A stretch of DNA of 12,935 nucleotides, from the NCBI GenBank assembly GCA_021797295.1, contig JAKAAA010000023.1:1-12935 (forward strand). The letters run 5' to 3'. The notes under the pieces were generated by a model, which had not been told where the DNA came from, ran no database searches, and was given only the letters and a program-made list of their open reading frames with translations. Positions 1 to 6,105 of this stretch are shown here, in pieces (position 1 is the stretch's first letter; the number at the start of each line of letters is the position of its first letter). The DNA comes from Thermoplasmata archaeon (lineage in GTDB: Archaea > Thermoplasmatota > Thermoplasmata > Thermoplasmatales > Thermoplasmataceae). A program made the translations under genes and the position numbers.

Positions 1-40
1 GTTTATTCATTTCCCTGCTTAGATAAAATGCATAGTCCAT
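1..40 (-). CDS. Probable 5' end of a leftward gene, cut by the window edge
   Basis: Thirteen codons are open from an ATG at 38-40 to the window edge, reading MDYAFYLSREMNK. The product cannot be identified from so few residues. The main support is position: an archaeal TATA-like box at 62-70 is centred 26 bases before the ATG, the same spacing seen at most other genes here, so a leaderless transcript could begin at this ATG. An open reading of this length can easily arise by chance. The rest of the gene lies outside the window. Confidence 0.35.
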   Translation of the reverse strand, partial: MDYAFYLSREMNK

Positions 41-61
41 GTAATATAATATGTGCCGGAT

Positions 62-70
62 CTATATAAC
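62..70 (-). promoter_or_regulatory. TATA box for the leftward edge gene
   Basis: The top-strand sequence CTATATAAC reads as GTTATATAG on the minus strand and is centred about 26 bases upstream of the ATG at 40. This fits a leaderless archaeal promoter. The assignment depends on the edge gene being real. Confidence 0.35.
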
Positions 71-195
71 AATTCGTGTGTGCATTGAGTATTTTACGGG
101 ATGCACGGCACCTGCATAGATATAAAACTTCAGTATTTTATATGTTCCTTTTCCACTTTAAAGGCTCTATAAGTATCTTATTTTTATTCTGAGAT

Positions 196-203
196 AAAAA
201 AAA
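196..203 (-). terminator. Poly-T terminator of the DsrE-like gene
   Basis: A run of eight A on the top strand is eight T on the minus strand, starting 14 bases after the stop codon of the DsrE-like gene at 218. Archaeal RNA polymerase commonly terminates at such T-runs without a hairpin. Confidence 0.5.
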
Positions 204-217
204 TATTGTTATATAAA

Positions 218-553
218 TCAGAGTTGCAGATAATAATAACCTTCTGCCTGTTTTTTAACAATTTCCTCAACTGCTGCATTCACCATGCCTATTCCGGCAT
301 TTTTCTCAATATCATCTTCGGTGAGCTTCATTTCCTTGAGAGTATTTCTACATGCATTGATTTTGACGCCAGAATCTATAAGTTCCTTTACATTTGAAAT
401 GTATTCACTTCCTTTTAGCAATGTTTTTACTGCAGATCTATTAAGTACAACCTCTATATTTGCATCCGGCATAGAATTTTTTAAATTTTGTATCTGTTTG
501 AATACTGTTTTTGCCATTGAATAGTCATTCCCACAAACGATTACATTATACAT
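218..553 (-). CDS. DsrE/DsrF-like family small sulfur-relay-type protein
   Basis: The 111-residue product is the usual length for a single-domain DsrE-like protein. It has a short beta-strand start (YNVIVCGND), a middle strand ANIEVVLNRSAV, and the family's most telling piece, ACRNTL at residues 67-72, with a conserved-type cysteine C68. The C-terminal EIVKKQAEGYYYLQL is also characteristic. Relatives bind or relay persulfide sulfur through the equivalent cysteine, or are uncharacterised oligomeric cytoplasmic proteins, so the function here is family-level only. There is no signal peptide or membrane segment. The gene stands alone, diverges from the ThrRS gene with about 114 bases between starts, and has its own TATA box and a T-run terminator. 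No dsr or sox partner genes are visible, so a role in dissimilatory sulfur oxidation is not supported. Confidence 0.8.
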   Translation of the reverse strand: MYNVIVCGNDYSMAKTVFKQIQNLKNSMPDANIEVVLNRSAVKTLLKGSEYISNVKELIDSGVKINACRNTLKEMKLTEDDIEKNAGIGMVNAAVEEIVKKQAEGYYYLQL

Positions 554-572
554 AATTGAATATTGCTCGAAA

Positions 573-583
573 TTATAAATATA
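573..583 (-). promoter_or_regulatory. TATA box of the DsrE-like gene
   Basis: The AT-only stretch TTATAAATATA is centred about 25 bases upstream of the DsrE-like start at 553 (read leftward), which implies a leaderless or nearly leaderless mRNA. Confidence 0.6.
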
Positions 584-639
584 TTAGGTATTTGATGGAT
601 GATAAACAAATCAGACCCTACCATATCAGTCAAAATAAA

Positions 640-647
640 TTAATATA
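640..647 (+). promoter_or_regulatory. TATA box of the ThrRS gene
   Basis: TTAATATA is centred about 24 bases before the ATG at 668. The spacing supports the ATG at 668 over the in-frame TTG at 659 and implies a leaderless mRNA. Confidence 0.5.
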
Positions 648-667
648 CCTTAGAAATATTGGTTATA

Positions 668-2674
668 ATGAATTCAAATCAACTTTTTAAAATCAGGAAA
701 GGAGAGCCATTTCAGGATGCTGTTCCGGCAAACCTGAAGAATAACATTATTGCTGCCAGGTTAAATGGAAAATTATACGATCTGCTGGACACATCTCCTG
801 AAGATGGAAACGTGGAGTTCATAAAAATTAGCTCACCGGAAGGTGAGAAAATACTCTTACACAGTGCAGCACATCTCCTGGCAAATGCTATAGTAGAATT
901 GTATCCGGATGCCCTTCCCAACACGAGCAACGAGGGGGAGGATACATTTTATTATGACTTTAATATGCAGCCCATATCAATAGAAGACTTCCCTGCAATA
1001 GAACAGAAAATGCAAGACCTCGTACATAAGAATATAAAAATAGAGAAAAAAATTCTACCGAAACTGAATCTGCTGGAAGAATTTTCCGGGAATAAATATA
1101 AACAGGACAAGATCAATGAAAATGTAGAGGATGGCAGTGAATCCAGTATGTACATTCAGGGCAGCTACAAAGAGTTCTGCAGAGGCCCCCATGTACCATC
1201 CACCGGATTCGTGAAGGCATTCAAACTTCTTTCAATATCAAGTACCAATTATGAGGGGGATGTTAACAAGGAGAGAATGATCAGGATTTATGGCACTGCA
1301 TTCCCTGACGGAAAACAGCTAAGGGAGTTCCTGCAGAGAAGGGAAGAGGCCATTAAGAGGGACCACAGAAAGATCGGCCAGGAAATGGATCTGTTTACAT
1401 TTGATAATGAGCGGGCCCCGGGTATGCCATTCTATGCTCCGAACGGCGCAATAATCAGGAATGAGCTCATAAATTATATGAAGGAAATAAACACAAAAAG
1501 TGGATGGGAGGAGGTATGGACAGCCCATGCATTCAAGGATATTATATGGAAGCAGTCGGGTCATTATTATAAGTACAAGGATGACATGTTCCTGTTTACA
1601 CTTCCTAACGGAGATAGTTACGGACTGAAACCCATGAACTGTCCCGGGCATATAGCAATTTTCCAGAGAAATATTTACAGCTACCGTGATATGCCAATAA
1701 AATACTCTGAAGCAGGCACCGTTTACCGGTACGAAAAATCCGGGGAGATGGGAGGATTAACCAGGCCGAGGGGATTTACCATCGATGATGGGCATGGATT
1801 TGTAAGGGAAGACCAGATTTATGATGAAACTGTATCCCTTCTTAAAATAATTCCATCAATTTTCAAAACAATAATGGGCATAGATGAAATTACCTATGAT
1901 CTAAGTGTTATGGACAAAGAGCATTCTGAAAATTATCTAATGTCATATAAGTGTTCATCCTGTGGTGAGAAATTCATGCTAAGGGCAGCATCACAGGAAT
2001 ACAAATGCCCGAATTGCGGATCAGCCGATCTAGCGGCAGATTTCACCATGTGGGATGATGCAACGGAAAATCTGAGAAAAGCCCTGGACGGCCTTAATCT
2101 TAAATATACCGAGTATCCAGGTGAGGCGGCATTCTACGGGCCAAAGATTGATGTGCACATAAAGGATGCACTGGGCAGGCAGTGGCAGCTATCAACGATA
2201 CAGATTGATTTCTTCATGCCCGGCAACTTCGATCTTTACTATATAGACAGCAGTGACAAAAAGGTCAGGCCTGTAATTATCCATCGTGCAATATATGGGA
2301 GTTATGAACGTTTTATAGCTATTCTCCTTGAGCATTTCAATGGAAAACTTCCACTGTGGCTGACGCCAATACAGGCATATGTCATTCCAGTATCTGAAAA
2401 CTACATTGAATATGCAAAAAATATCCATCAGAAATTAATAGAAAATGGGATAAGATCAAAAATTGATATTTCAGATGGCACCATCTCCAAAAAGATCAAA
2501 TTAATAAGGTCAATGAGGCCTGCCTACATTATTGTTGCCGGGGAGAAGGAGTATAACAATAAAAGTGTCTCGGTAAGGAATCGCAGCGACAAGACCAGGG
2601 AATATGGCATGGAAGACTTCATATCTACGGTATTGAAGGAAATAAAGGATAAGGATATAGACCAGGCATTTTAA
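668..2674 (+). CDS. thrS: Threonyl-tRNA synthetase, bacterial-type editing domains plus zinc-ribbon insertion
   Basis: Charges tRNA-Thr with threonine in the cytoplasm (class II synthetase). From the ATG at 668 the protein is 668 residues. Domains in order: TGS at about 1-60; the N2/SAD editing domain with HSAAH (H65, H69) and CRGPH (C171, H175), which removes mischarged serine; the class II core; and a C-terminal anticodon-binding domain from about residue 555. The catalytic zinc ligands are present: C325 in NCPGH, H376 in DDGHGF and H539 in IHRAIYGS. Motif 2 (VYRYEKSGEMGG) is intact. The SAD editing domain is the bacterial form, whereas many archaea carry a D-Tyr-deacylase-like editing domain instead. 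Odd feature: about 37 extra residues between H376 and H539 relative to E. coli ThrRS, carrying CSSC (429-432) and CPNC (447-450). An in-frame TTG at 659 would add three residues but fits the TATA spacing less well. The gene appears monocistronic. Confidence 0.97.
   Translation: MNSNQLFKIRKGEPFQDAVPANLKNNIIAARLNGKLYDLLDTSPEDGNVEFIKISSPEGEKILLHSAAHLLANAIVELYPDALPNTSNEGEDTFYYDFNMQPISIEDFPAIEQKMQDLVHKNIKIEKKILPKLNLLEEFSGNKYKQDKINENVEDGSESSMYIQGSYKEFCRGPHVPSTGFVKAFKLLSISSTNYEGDVNKERMIRIYGTAFPDGKQLREFLQRREEAIKRDHRKIGQEMDLFTFDNERAPGMPFYAPNGAIIRNELINYMKEINTKSGWEEVWTAHAFKDIIWKQSGHYYKYKDDMFLFTLPNGDSYGLKPMNCPGHIAIFQRNIYSYRDMPIKYSEAGTVYRYEKSGEMGGLTRPRGFTIDDGHGFVREDQIYDETVSLLKIIPSIFKTIMGIDEITYDLSVMDKEHSENYLMSYKCSSCGEKFMLRAASQEYKCPNCGSADLAADFTMWDDATENLRKALDGLNLKYTEYPGEAAFYGPKIDVHIKDALGRQWQLSTIQIDFFMPGNFDLYYIDSSDKKVRPVIIHRAIYGSYERFIAILLEHFNGKLPLWLTPIQAYVIPVSENYIEYAKNIHQKLIENGIRSKIDISDGTISKKIKLIRSMRPAYIIVAGEKEYNNKSVSVRNRSDKTREYGMEDFISTVLKEIKDKDIDQAF
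1952..2017 (+). other. Zinc-ribbon-like insertion within the ThrRS catalytic domain
   Basis: This part of thrS encodes C429-x2-C432-x14-C447-x2-C450, a rubredoxin-knuckle/zinc-ribbon pattern. It sits where E. coli ThrRS has the short segment STRPEKRIG before MWD, and here TMWDD follows at about residue 459. The distance between the catalytic zinc ligands H376 and H539 is 163 residues, against 126 for E. coli H385 to H511. That zinc is bound here is inference. Confidence 0.75.
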
Positions 2675-2686
2675 GATAATATTATC
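2675..2686. terminator. Perfect palindrome directly after the thrS stop codon
   Basis: GATAATATTATC follows the TAA stop with no gap and is a perfect 12-base palindrome, followed by a T-rich stretch (ATTTTTATAT) at 2697-2706. It could contribute to 3'-end formation. It is short and all but two bases are A/T, so chance is a real alternative. Confidence 0.25.
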
Positions 2687-2697
2687 ATGCCTATGTA

Positions 2698-2707
2698 TTT
2701 TTATATG
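2698..2707 (+). promoter_or_regulatory. TATA box of the gcvH-rlmE operon
   Basis: TTTTTATATG is centred about 24 bases before the gcvH ATG at 2726, consistent with a leaderless transcript. Confidence 0.55.
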
Positions 2708-2725
2708 TAATATTTATACAGTATT

Positions 2726-3100
2726 ATGTCCATAATACCTGCGGATTTGAAATATACGAAGTCACATGAGTGGTTTAAAGTAGAGAACGGCATAGCTACA
2801 GTCGGTATAACCGATTTTGCACAGCATCAGCTCACAGATATTGTTTATATTGATATGCCTGAAAAGGGAACATCCAAAAAGGCAGGTGAAACCCTCCTTA
2901 CAATAGAATCCGTCAAATCGGCAGAAGATGTATATTTTCCAGTAAACGGTGAGATAGTAGATATAAATCCTGAGTTAAATGATAAGCCTGAGCTTGTTAA
3001 TGCTGACTGCTATAAATACTGGCTAGTCAAAATCAAAATTTCTGATGAAAAATATGAAGCTATGACCCCGGAAGAATATAAAAAATACATAGGGGAATAA
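2726..3100 (+). CDS. gcvH: Glycine cleavage system H protein (lipoyl carrier)
   Basis: This 124-residue protein has the normal length of GcvH. It carries the aminomethyl group on a lipoyl arm between the P and T proteins of the glycine cleavage system. The start PADLKYTKSHEWFKVENG and the strand pattern are typical, and the lipoylation site is K64 in ESVKSAEDVYFPVNGE. The C-terminal part (KYWLVKIKISD) completes the lipoyl-domain barrel. The genes for the P, T and L subunits are not in this window. In some organisms GcvH also serves as a lipoyl relay to 2-oxoacid dehydrogenases, which cannot be judged here. The rlmE-like gene follows after eight bases and is probably cotranscribed, although the two functions are unrelated. 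Confidence 0.97.
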   Translation: MSIIPADLKYTKSHEWFKVENGIATVGITDFAQHQLTDIVYIDMPEKGTSKKAGETLLTIESVKSAEDVYFPVNGEIVDINPELNDKPELVNADCYKYWLVKIKISDEKYEAMTPEEYKKYIGE

Positions 3101-3108
3101 AAATATTT

Positions 3109-3693
3109 ATGGATAGAAAAGATAAATACTATACAAAGGCAAAAAAGGATAATTACAGGAGCAGGGCATCCTATAAACTCCTTGAAATTCAGCGCAAATT
3201 CAATATCATATATCCGGACGATTCTGTACTGGAATTCGGATCGTCTCCAGGCGGGTGGACACAGGTTGTCCAGCAATTTACAGATAAACCAGTAATTTCT
3301 GTGGATATAAGCAGGATGGATCCCATAGAAAATGTTTTATTTATACAGGGCGATATCAATGATCCTGAGCTAACTTCAAAAATCAGGGATGCAATGGTCT
3401 CAGCCGGTATAAATTATATCAATACTGTAATATCTGATGCTATGGTGAAAACAAGCGGCAATTACGATCGGGATCATTATGGTTCGTACCTGCTCTGTGA
3501 AAATGTCATGAAACGTTCCATCTCCCTGCTTTCCACAGGTGGTAATGCTGTACTCAAACAGTTTCAGGGGGATTCCACAAATCAATTTGTGAATTTTTGG
3601 AAGCAGTACTTCAATTTTTATAAAGTAACCAAACCTAATGCATCAAGGCAGCATAGTAGAGAAGTATATATTGTATTCAAAGGCAAAATTTAG
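3109..3693 (+). CDS. rlmE: RlmE/FtsJ family 23S rRNA (uridine-2'-O)-methyltransferase
   Basis: This 194-residue SAM-dependent Rossmann methyltransferase is predicted to methylate the ribose of the 23S rRNA A-loop uridine (U2552 in E. coli numbering). The N-terminus RSRASYKLLEI carries the first catalytic lysine, K23. The SAM-binding loop is FGSSPGGW (residues 43-50), followed by the acidic strand end SVDIS (D66). The rest of the K-D-K-E tetrad is D110 in VISDAMVKTSG, K150 in VLKQFQG and E185 in SREVYIVF. The C-terminal TRAM domain that some archaeal homologues add is absent. The gene starts eight bases after gcvH and has no convincing Shine-Dalgarno sequence at normal distance. Its 3' end overlaps the convergent TraB-like gene by four bases. 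Confidence 0.95.
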   Translation: MDRKDKYYTKAKKDNYRSRASYKLLEIQRKFNIIYPDDSVLEFGSSPGGWTQVVQQFTDKPVISVDISRMDPIENVLFIQGDINDPELTSKIRDAMVSAGINYINTVISDAMVKTSGNYDRDHYGSYLLCENVMKRSISLLSTGGNAVLKQFQGDSTNQFVNFWKQYFNFYKVTKPNASRQHSREVYIVFKGKI

Positions 3694-4313
3694 TGATCTT
3701 CATCCAGGTGCTTTAAAATACTGTTATAATAGTCATAATCAACTACACACATGACTGTTTTATTGCCGTATTCCGGAAGTAGGCTGTCAATCCTGTTTAT
3801 CATATATTTCTCTCTTTCCGCATTAACCTTCTTGAATGATTTCAGATCGACGGCACTGTTCCAAGCTTCCACAAATTCTTCCGGTGTTTCCTGGTTGAAT
3901 TTAAAACGGCTTATTTTCTTTTTTCTCAATGAGTGCCTGAGCAGATCTGTGGTTTTAACATACTTGCTGTAAGTATTCTGATAGTCCCCCTCCTCCATAT
4001 CGATCCCGATCATTTCTGCGTTATTTTCCATGCAGTACCTGGTTACCTCTATATAGACGGGGGAAGGAGTCATTACCTCGCCATAATTTGCAAGATTTAT
4101 GCCGTATAATATTTCGTAATCTGACATATCCACTTCAAAGGGGTCTTCGATAAAATTCTTCATTCCATCTACCTGTTCAGGAGAAATAGTTATTAAAACT
4201 ACTTGTGGCCTTTTATCCAGAAGTTCTTTTTTTAATTCATCTCCATCCCGGACAAGGCCCTTTATTCCCCCAAATAAATATAAATTGTCATTAATCCGGT
4301 GCATCATATTCAT
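3690..4313 (-). CDS. Divergent TraB/TIKI-like protein, probably lacking the usual active-site residues
   Basis: This 207-residue soluble protein has no signal peptide or membrane segment. The order of elements resembles TraB/PrgY-TIKI family proteins. An N-terminal strand-helix-strand (NLYLFGGIKGLVRDGDELKK, then RPQVVLITISPEQ) stands where the family has a GT-H-S motif and a VEL..R motif. A middle helix-strand (YCMENNAEMIGIDMEEGD, 93-110) is followed by a basic helix ending SLRKKK. A C-terminal EREKYMINRIDSL helix and the strand VMCVVDYDYYNSI (187-199) stand where the family has VVG-GH--GI. The histidines and glutamates typical of those motifs are not at the corresponding places. Family membership is therefore inference from layout, and the protein may be non-catalytic. 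It begins inside the stop codon of the COG1395-like regulator (ATGA overlap), so the two are translationally coupled. Confidence 0.5.
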   Translation of the reverse strand: MNMMHRINDNLYLFGGIKGLVRDGDELKKELLDKRPQVVLITISPEQVDGMKNFIEDPFEVDMSDYEILYGINLANYGEVMTPSPVYIEVTRYCMENNAEMIGIDMEEGDYQNTYSKYVKTTDLLRHSLRKKKISRFKFNQETPEEFVEAWNSAVDLKSFKKVNAEREKYMINRIDSLLPEYGNKTVMCVVDYDYYNSILKHLDEDH

Positions 4314-5230
4314 TTTTCTAACAGTTCATAAAAGCGGTCAATATCATAAACCTTTCTCAAATCGCTAAAACTAATTATCCTGCATCCGTAAACATCTTTT
4401 CCACTAATGCCTTCCCTGTTGACTATAATAGGTATTTCTTCAAGTACATCACTTATCTTTTTGATTGCTTTTATCCTGTTCAGATTTTCATTGGCATCGC
4501 TGAATGTTCCAACCATCAATCTGGATTCCGCGCTAAAGGAAAGACCGTCAAATGGATTCCTGCTAATATATTCTGAAGTATAGCCGATACTGGTCATTAT
4601 TCCGAGAACTTCATTGACAAAATCACTTGCAGGACTCACCGGCATATCAGGTTCAGCACTTATGGATATATCAATTTCCCTGCTGATATCGCCCTTGAGT
4701 ATTGACTCCAGTTTCAAATATATGTCAATAGTTGCGGAGCTACCCGATTCATAGAGGGACACAGACCTTCTTGAAACACCCAGTTTCTGTGCTATATAAC
4801 CTATTGAGTAATCATTTTTTTCCCTTAAATTTCTCATTTTCTGGCCATTTATACCAACATAAAACCCGCCAGGGGCAGAGTATACAAATGGTGCATTTCC
4901 CTCTATATAATCTTCGAAGCTTTCCAGTGAAAGTATAGGTACGCCGTGCCTGAAATATAAAACTCCAGTCTCCAGTTTGCCGTTTCCTGCTTTTTCACCT
5001 ATAATCAATGCAACGGAATCTGTCATGGCGCTCATCTTGATGAGGGGAACCACACCTATTTTGCTGAATGTGTTGACGTTGTAAAGTATTTTAAGTATAT
5101 ATTTCTCTTTACCCCTCCTGCATATAAGATCAAATGTAACCAATCCGTAAAGCCCTGGCTCTGAAACTGTAAAATCATTTTTCCTAAGAAAGTCGTATAT
5201 ATTTTTTATAAGTTCCTGCCTTGGATCCAC
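4310..5230 (-). CDS. COG1395-like archaeal HTH (XRE-type) transcriptional regulator with N-terminal nuclease-fold-like domain
   Basis: The protein has 306 residues and starts at GTG (5228-5230). Three parts are visible. The N-terminal alpha/beta region (about 1-120) contains LVTFDLICRRGKEKYILKIL, a D...R...K arrangement like that of this archaeal family, whose N-terminus resembles restriction-endonuclease-fold domains; whether it cuts DNA is unknown. An XRE-type helix-turn-helix lies at about 131-185 (MRNLREKNDYSIGYIAQKLG, then VSRRSVSLYESG). A C-terminal alpha/beta region (about 200-306) may sense a ligand or mediate dimerisation. The architecture matches archaeal proteins annotated as putative HTH-type transcriptional regulators. 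The GTG start is supported by a TATA box centred about 25 bases upstream. The TraB-like gene overlaps its stop codon, suggesting a shared, possibly autoregulated, operon. The target genes are unknown. Confidence 0.85.
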   Translation of the reverse strand: MDPRQELIKNIYDFLRKNDFTVSEPGLYGLVTFDLICRRGKEKYILKILYNVNTFSKIGVVPLIKMSAMTDSVALIIGEKAGNGKLETGVLYFRHGVPILSLESFEDYIEGNAPFVYSAPGGFYVGINGQKMRNLREKNDYSIGYIAQKLGVSRRSVSLYESGSSATIDIYLKLESILKGDISREIDISISAEPDMPVSPASDFVNEVLGIMTSIGYTSEYISRNPFDGLSFSAESRLMVGTFSDANENLNRIKAIKKISDVLEEIPIIVNREGISGKDVYGCRIISFSDLRKVYDIDRFYELLEK

Positions 5231-5250
5231 GATATACTAAAAATATGGTT

Positions 5251-5260
5251 ACATATATAT
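5251..5260 (-). promoter_or_regulatory. TATA box of the COG1395-like/TraB-like operon
   Basis: ACATATATAT (minus strand ATATATATGT) is centred 25-26 bases upstream of the GTG start at 5230, consistent with a leaderless mRNA and with GTG being the true start. Confidence 0.55.
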
Positions 5261-5293
5261 TTTTCTATTATAAATGGTGTTTTATAGTCCAAT

Positions 5294-5881
5294 CTAAATA
5301 TTATGCTCTCTCAGACTGGATGATATTTTATGCGGGCATATTTTTATCTCGCATTTATCACAAATAACATCTATATTCGCCGGAGAATTTATAATTATTC
5401 TATTCACTCCCTGGATCGCGTCCAGCAACCTGAATACCGGGCTGTCCACTTCATTATAAAAAATAATTCTTATAAAATTTGAATCGTAATCTGAATTTTG
5501 TGAATATATCTCTTTTATATTTGAAATATGGTTTTTCAAAATGCCCATAATTTCAGTTATAACCCTTGAATACATACCTTTATCTATATATACGGTAACA
5601 ACTTCATTTTTCATGAGCAATGAAACCTTTTTTATATCCGGTATCACTGAAATATTCTCCATTATCTGTTTTACTGCAGGGTTCTCATTTACGAATTTAA
5701 TTGTATCATAGAGGGTTCTCCTGTTGACTTTTATTGCGTTTGCTATACTGCTCAGTGACACTTCTATATTATTTACAAAAAACTTGTCATTGACTATGGA
5801 TATCCCGTTTGTATACAGCTTTTCAATTATCCTCTTTTTCACCGGATAAGATTTAAAGTATTCACTAAAGACCAGCTGCAT
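5294..5881 (-). CDS. COG2150-like HTH-ACT regulator of amino-acid metabolism with cysteine-rich tail
   Basis: The protein has 195 residues. An N-terminal helical region (about 10-68) contains a helix-turn-helix, SLSSIANAIKVNRRTLYDTI (42-61), read as DNA-binding. A beta-alpha-beta-beta-alpha-beta region at about 83-165 (VVTVYIDKGMYSRVITEIMG, then FIRIIFYNEV, then VFRLLDAIQGVNRIII) fits an ACT domain, which typically binds amino acids. The tail INSPANIDVICDKCEIKICP ends in C174-x2-C177-x4-C182-P-H184, a possible metal-binding or redox element. This layout matches archaeal proteins described as predicted regulators of amino-acid metabolism. The gene diverges from the serine-synthesis pair, so control of serine or glycine synthesis is a reasonable inference. 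The ligand and mode of action are not shown. A TATA box at 5901-5910 fits a leaderless transcript starting at this ATG. Confidence 0.82.
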   Translation of the reverse strand: MQLVFSEYFKSYPVKKRIIEKLYTNGISIVNDKFFVNNIEVSLSSIANAIKVNRRTLYDTIKFVNENPAVKQIMENISVIPDIKKVSLLMKNEVVTVYIDKGMYSRVITEIMGILKNHISNIKEIYSQNSDYDSNFIRIIFYNEVDSPVFRLLDAIQGVNRIIINSPANIDVICDKCEIKICPHKISSSLREHNI

Positions 5882-5900
5882 AAATCTTAAATCCAGTATA

Positions 5901-5910
5901 CTATAAATAC
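5901..5910 (-). promoter_or_regulatory. TATA box of the HTH-ACT regulator gene
   Basis: CTATAAATAC (minus strand GTATTTATAG) is centred about 25 bases upstream of the ATG at 5881. Confidence 0.55.
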
Positions 5911-6006
5911 TTTATATGAAATTTGAATCATAATTACAAATACATGTGTATAATCCAGGGCTGTAAATTGATAGCTTTTAATCTATTTTTAAAAATAAAT
6001 CTCGAA

Positions 6007-6021
6007 AATCATGAAATGATT
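6007..6021. promoter_or_regulatory. Inverted repeat in the regulator-serA divergent region, candidate operator
   Basis: AATCAT-GAA-ATGATT is a perfect six-base inverted repeat with a three-base spacer. It lies about 60 bases upstream of the serA TATA box, between the divergent regulator and serine genes. One arm recurs at 5926-5931, next to the regulator's own TATA box. In addition GAAAATCA (6004-6011) recurs inverted at 6054-6061. The symmetry suits a dimeric HTH protein, but the region is AT-rich and short repeats arise by chance. Confidence 0.3.
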
Positions 6022-6075
6022 ACTGTTTTTCACTTATTGAATAACGTTATGCTTGATTTTCATTGCGGGAAGAAA

Positions 6076-6084
6076 TTATTATAA
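6076..6084 (+). promoter_or_regulatory. TATA box of the serA-aminotransferase operon
   Basis: TTATTATAA is centred 26 bases before the ATG at 6106 but only 11 bases before the upstream ATG at 6091. If this is the box, translation starts at 6106 on a leaderless mRNA. Confidence 0.45.
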
Positions 6085-6105
6085 GTAATAATGCCATCAC
6101 AGTAT

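Noticed and set aside
1..69. Rightward open frame of 22 codons entering from the left edge
   Set aside because: It is short, contains the TATA box of the competing leftward start near its end, and has no recognisable protein pattern. It is probably chance.
53..111. Nested inverted repeats GTGCCG/CGGCAC and GTGCAT/ATGCAC in the left intergenic region
   Set aside because: The arms are only six bases long, separated by 15-47 bases, with no conserved RNA-motif context. I see no riboswitch or small RNA signature.
206..524. Rightward open frames opposite the DsrE-like gene
   Set aside because: They are shadows: the leftward frame has a clear DsrE-type sequence with its own promoter and terminator.
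3690..3693. Possible frameshift or fusion at the rlmE and TraB-like gene ends
   Set aside because: The two genes converge and simply share four bases; both reading frames end cleanly. The same applies to the 14-base overlap at 8113-8126 and the 20-base overlap at 12027-12046.
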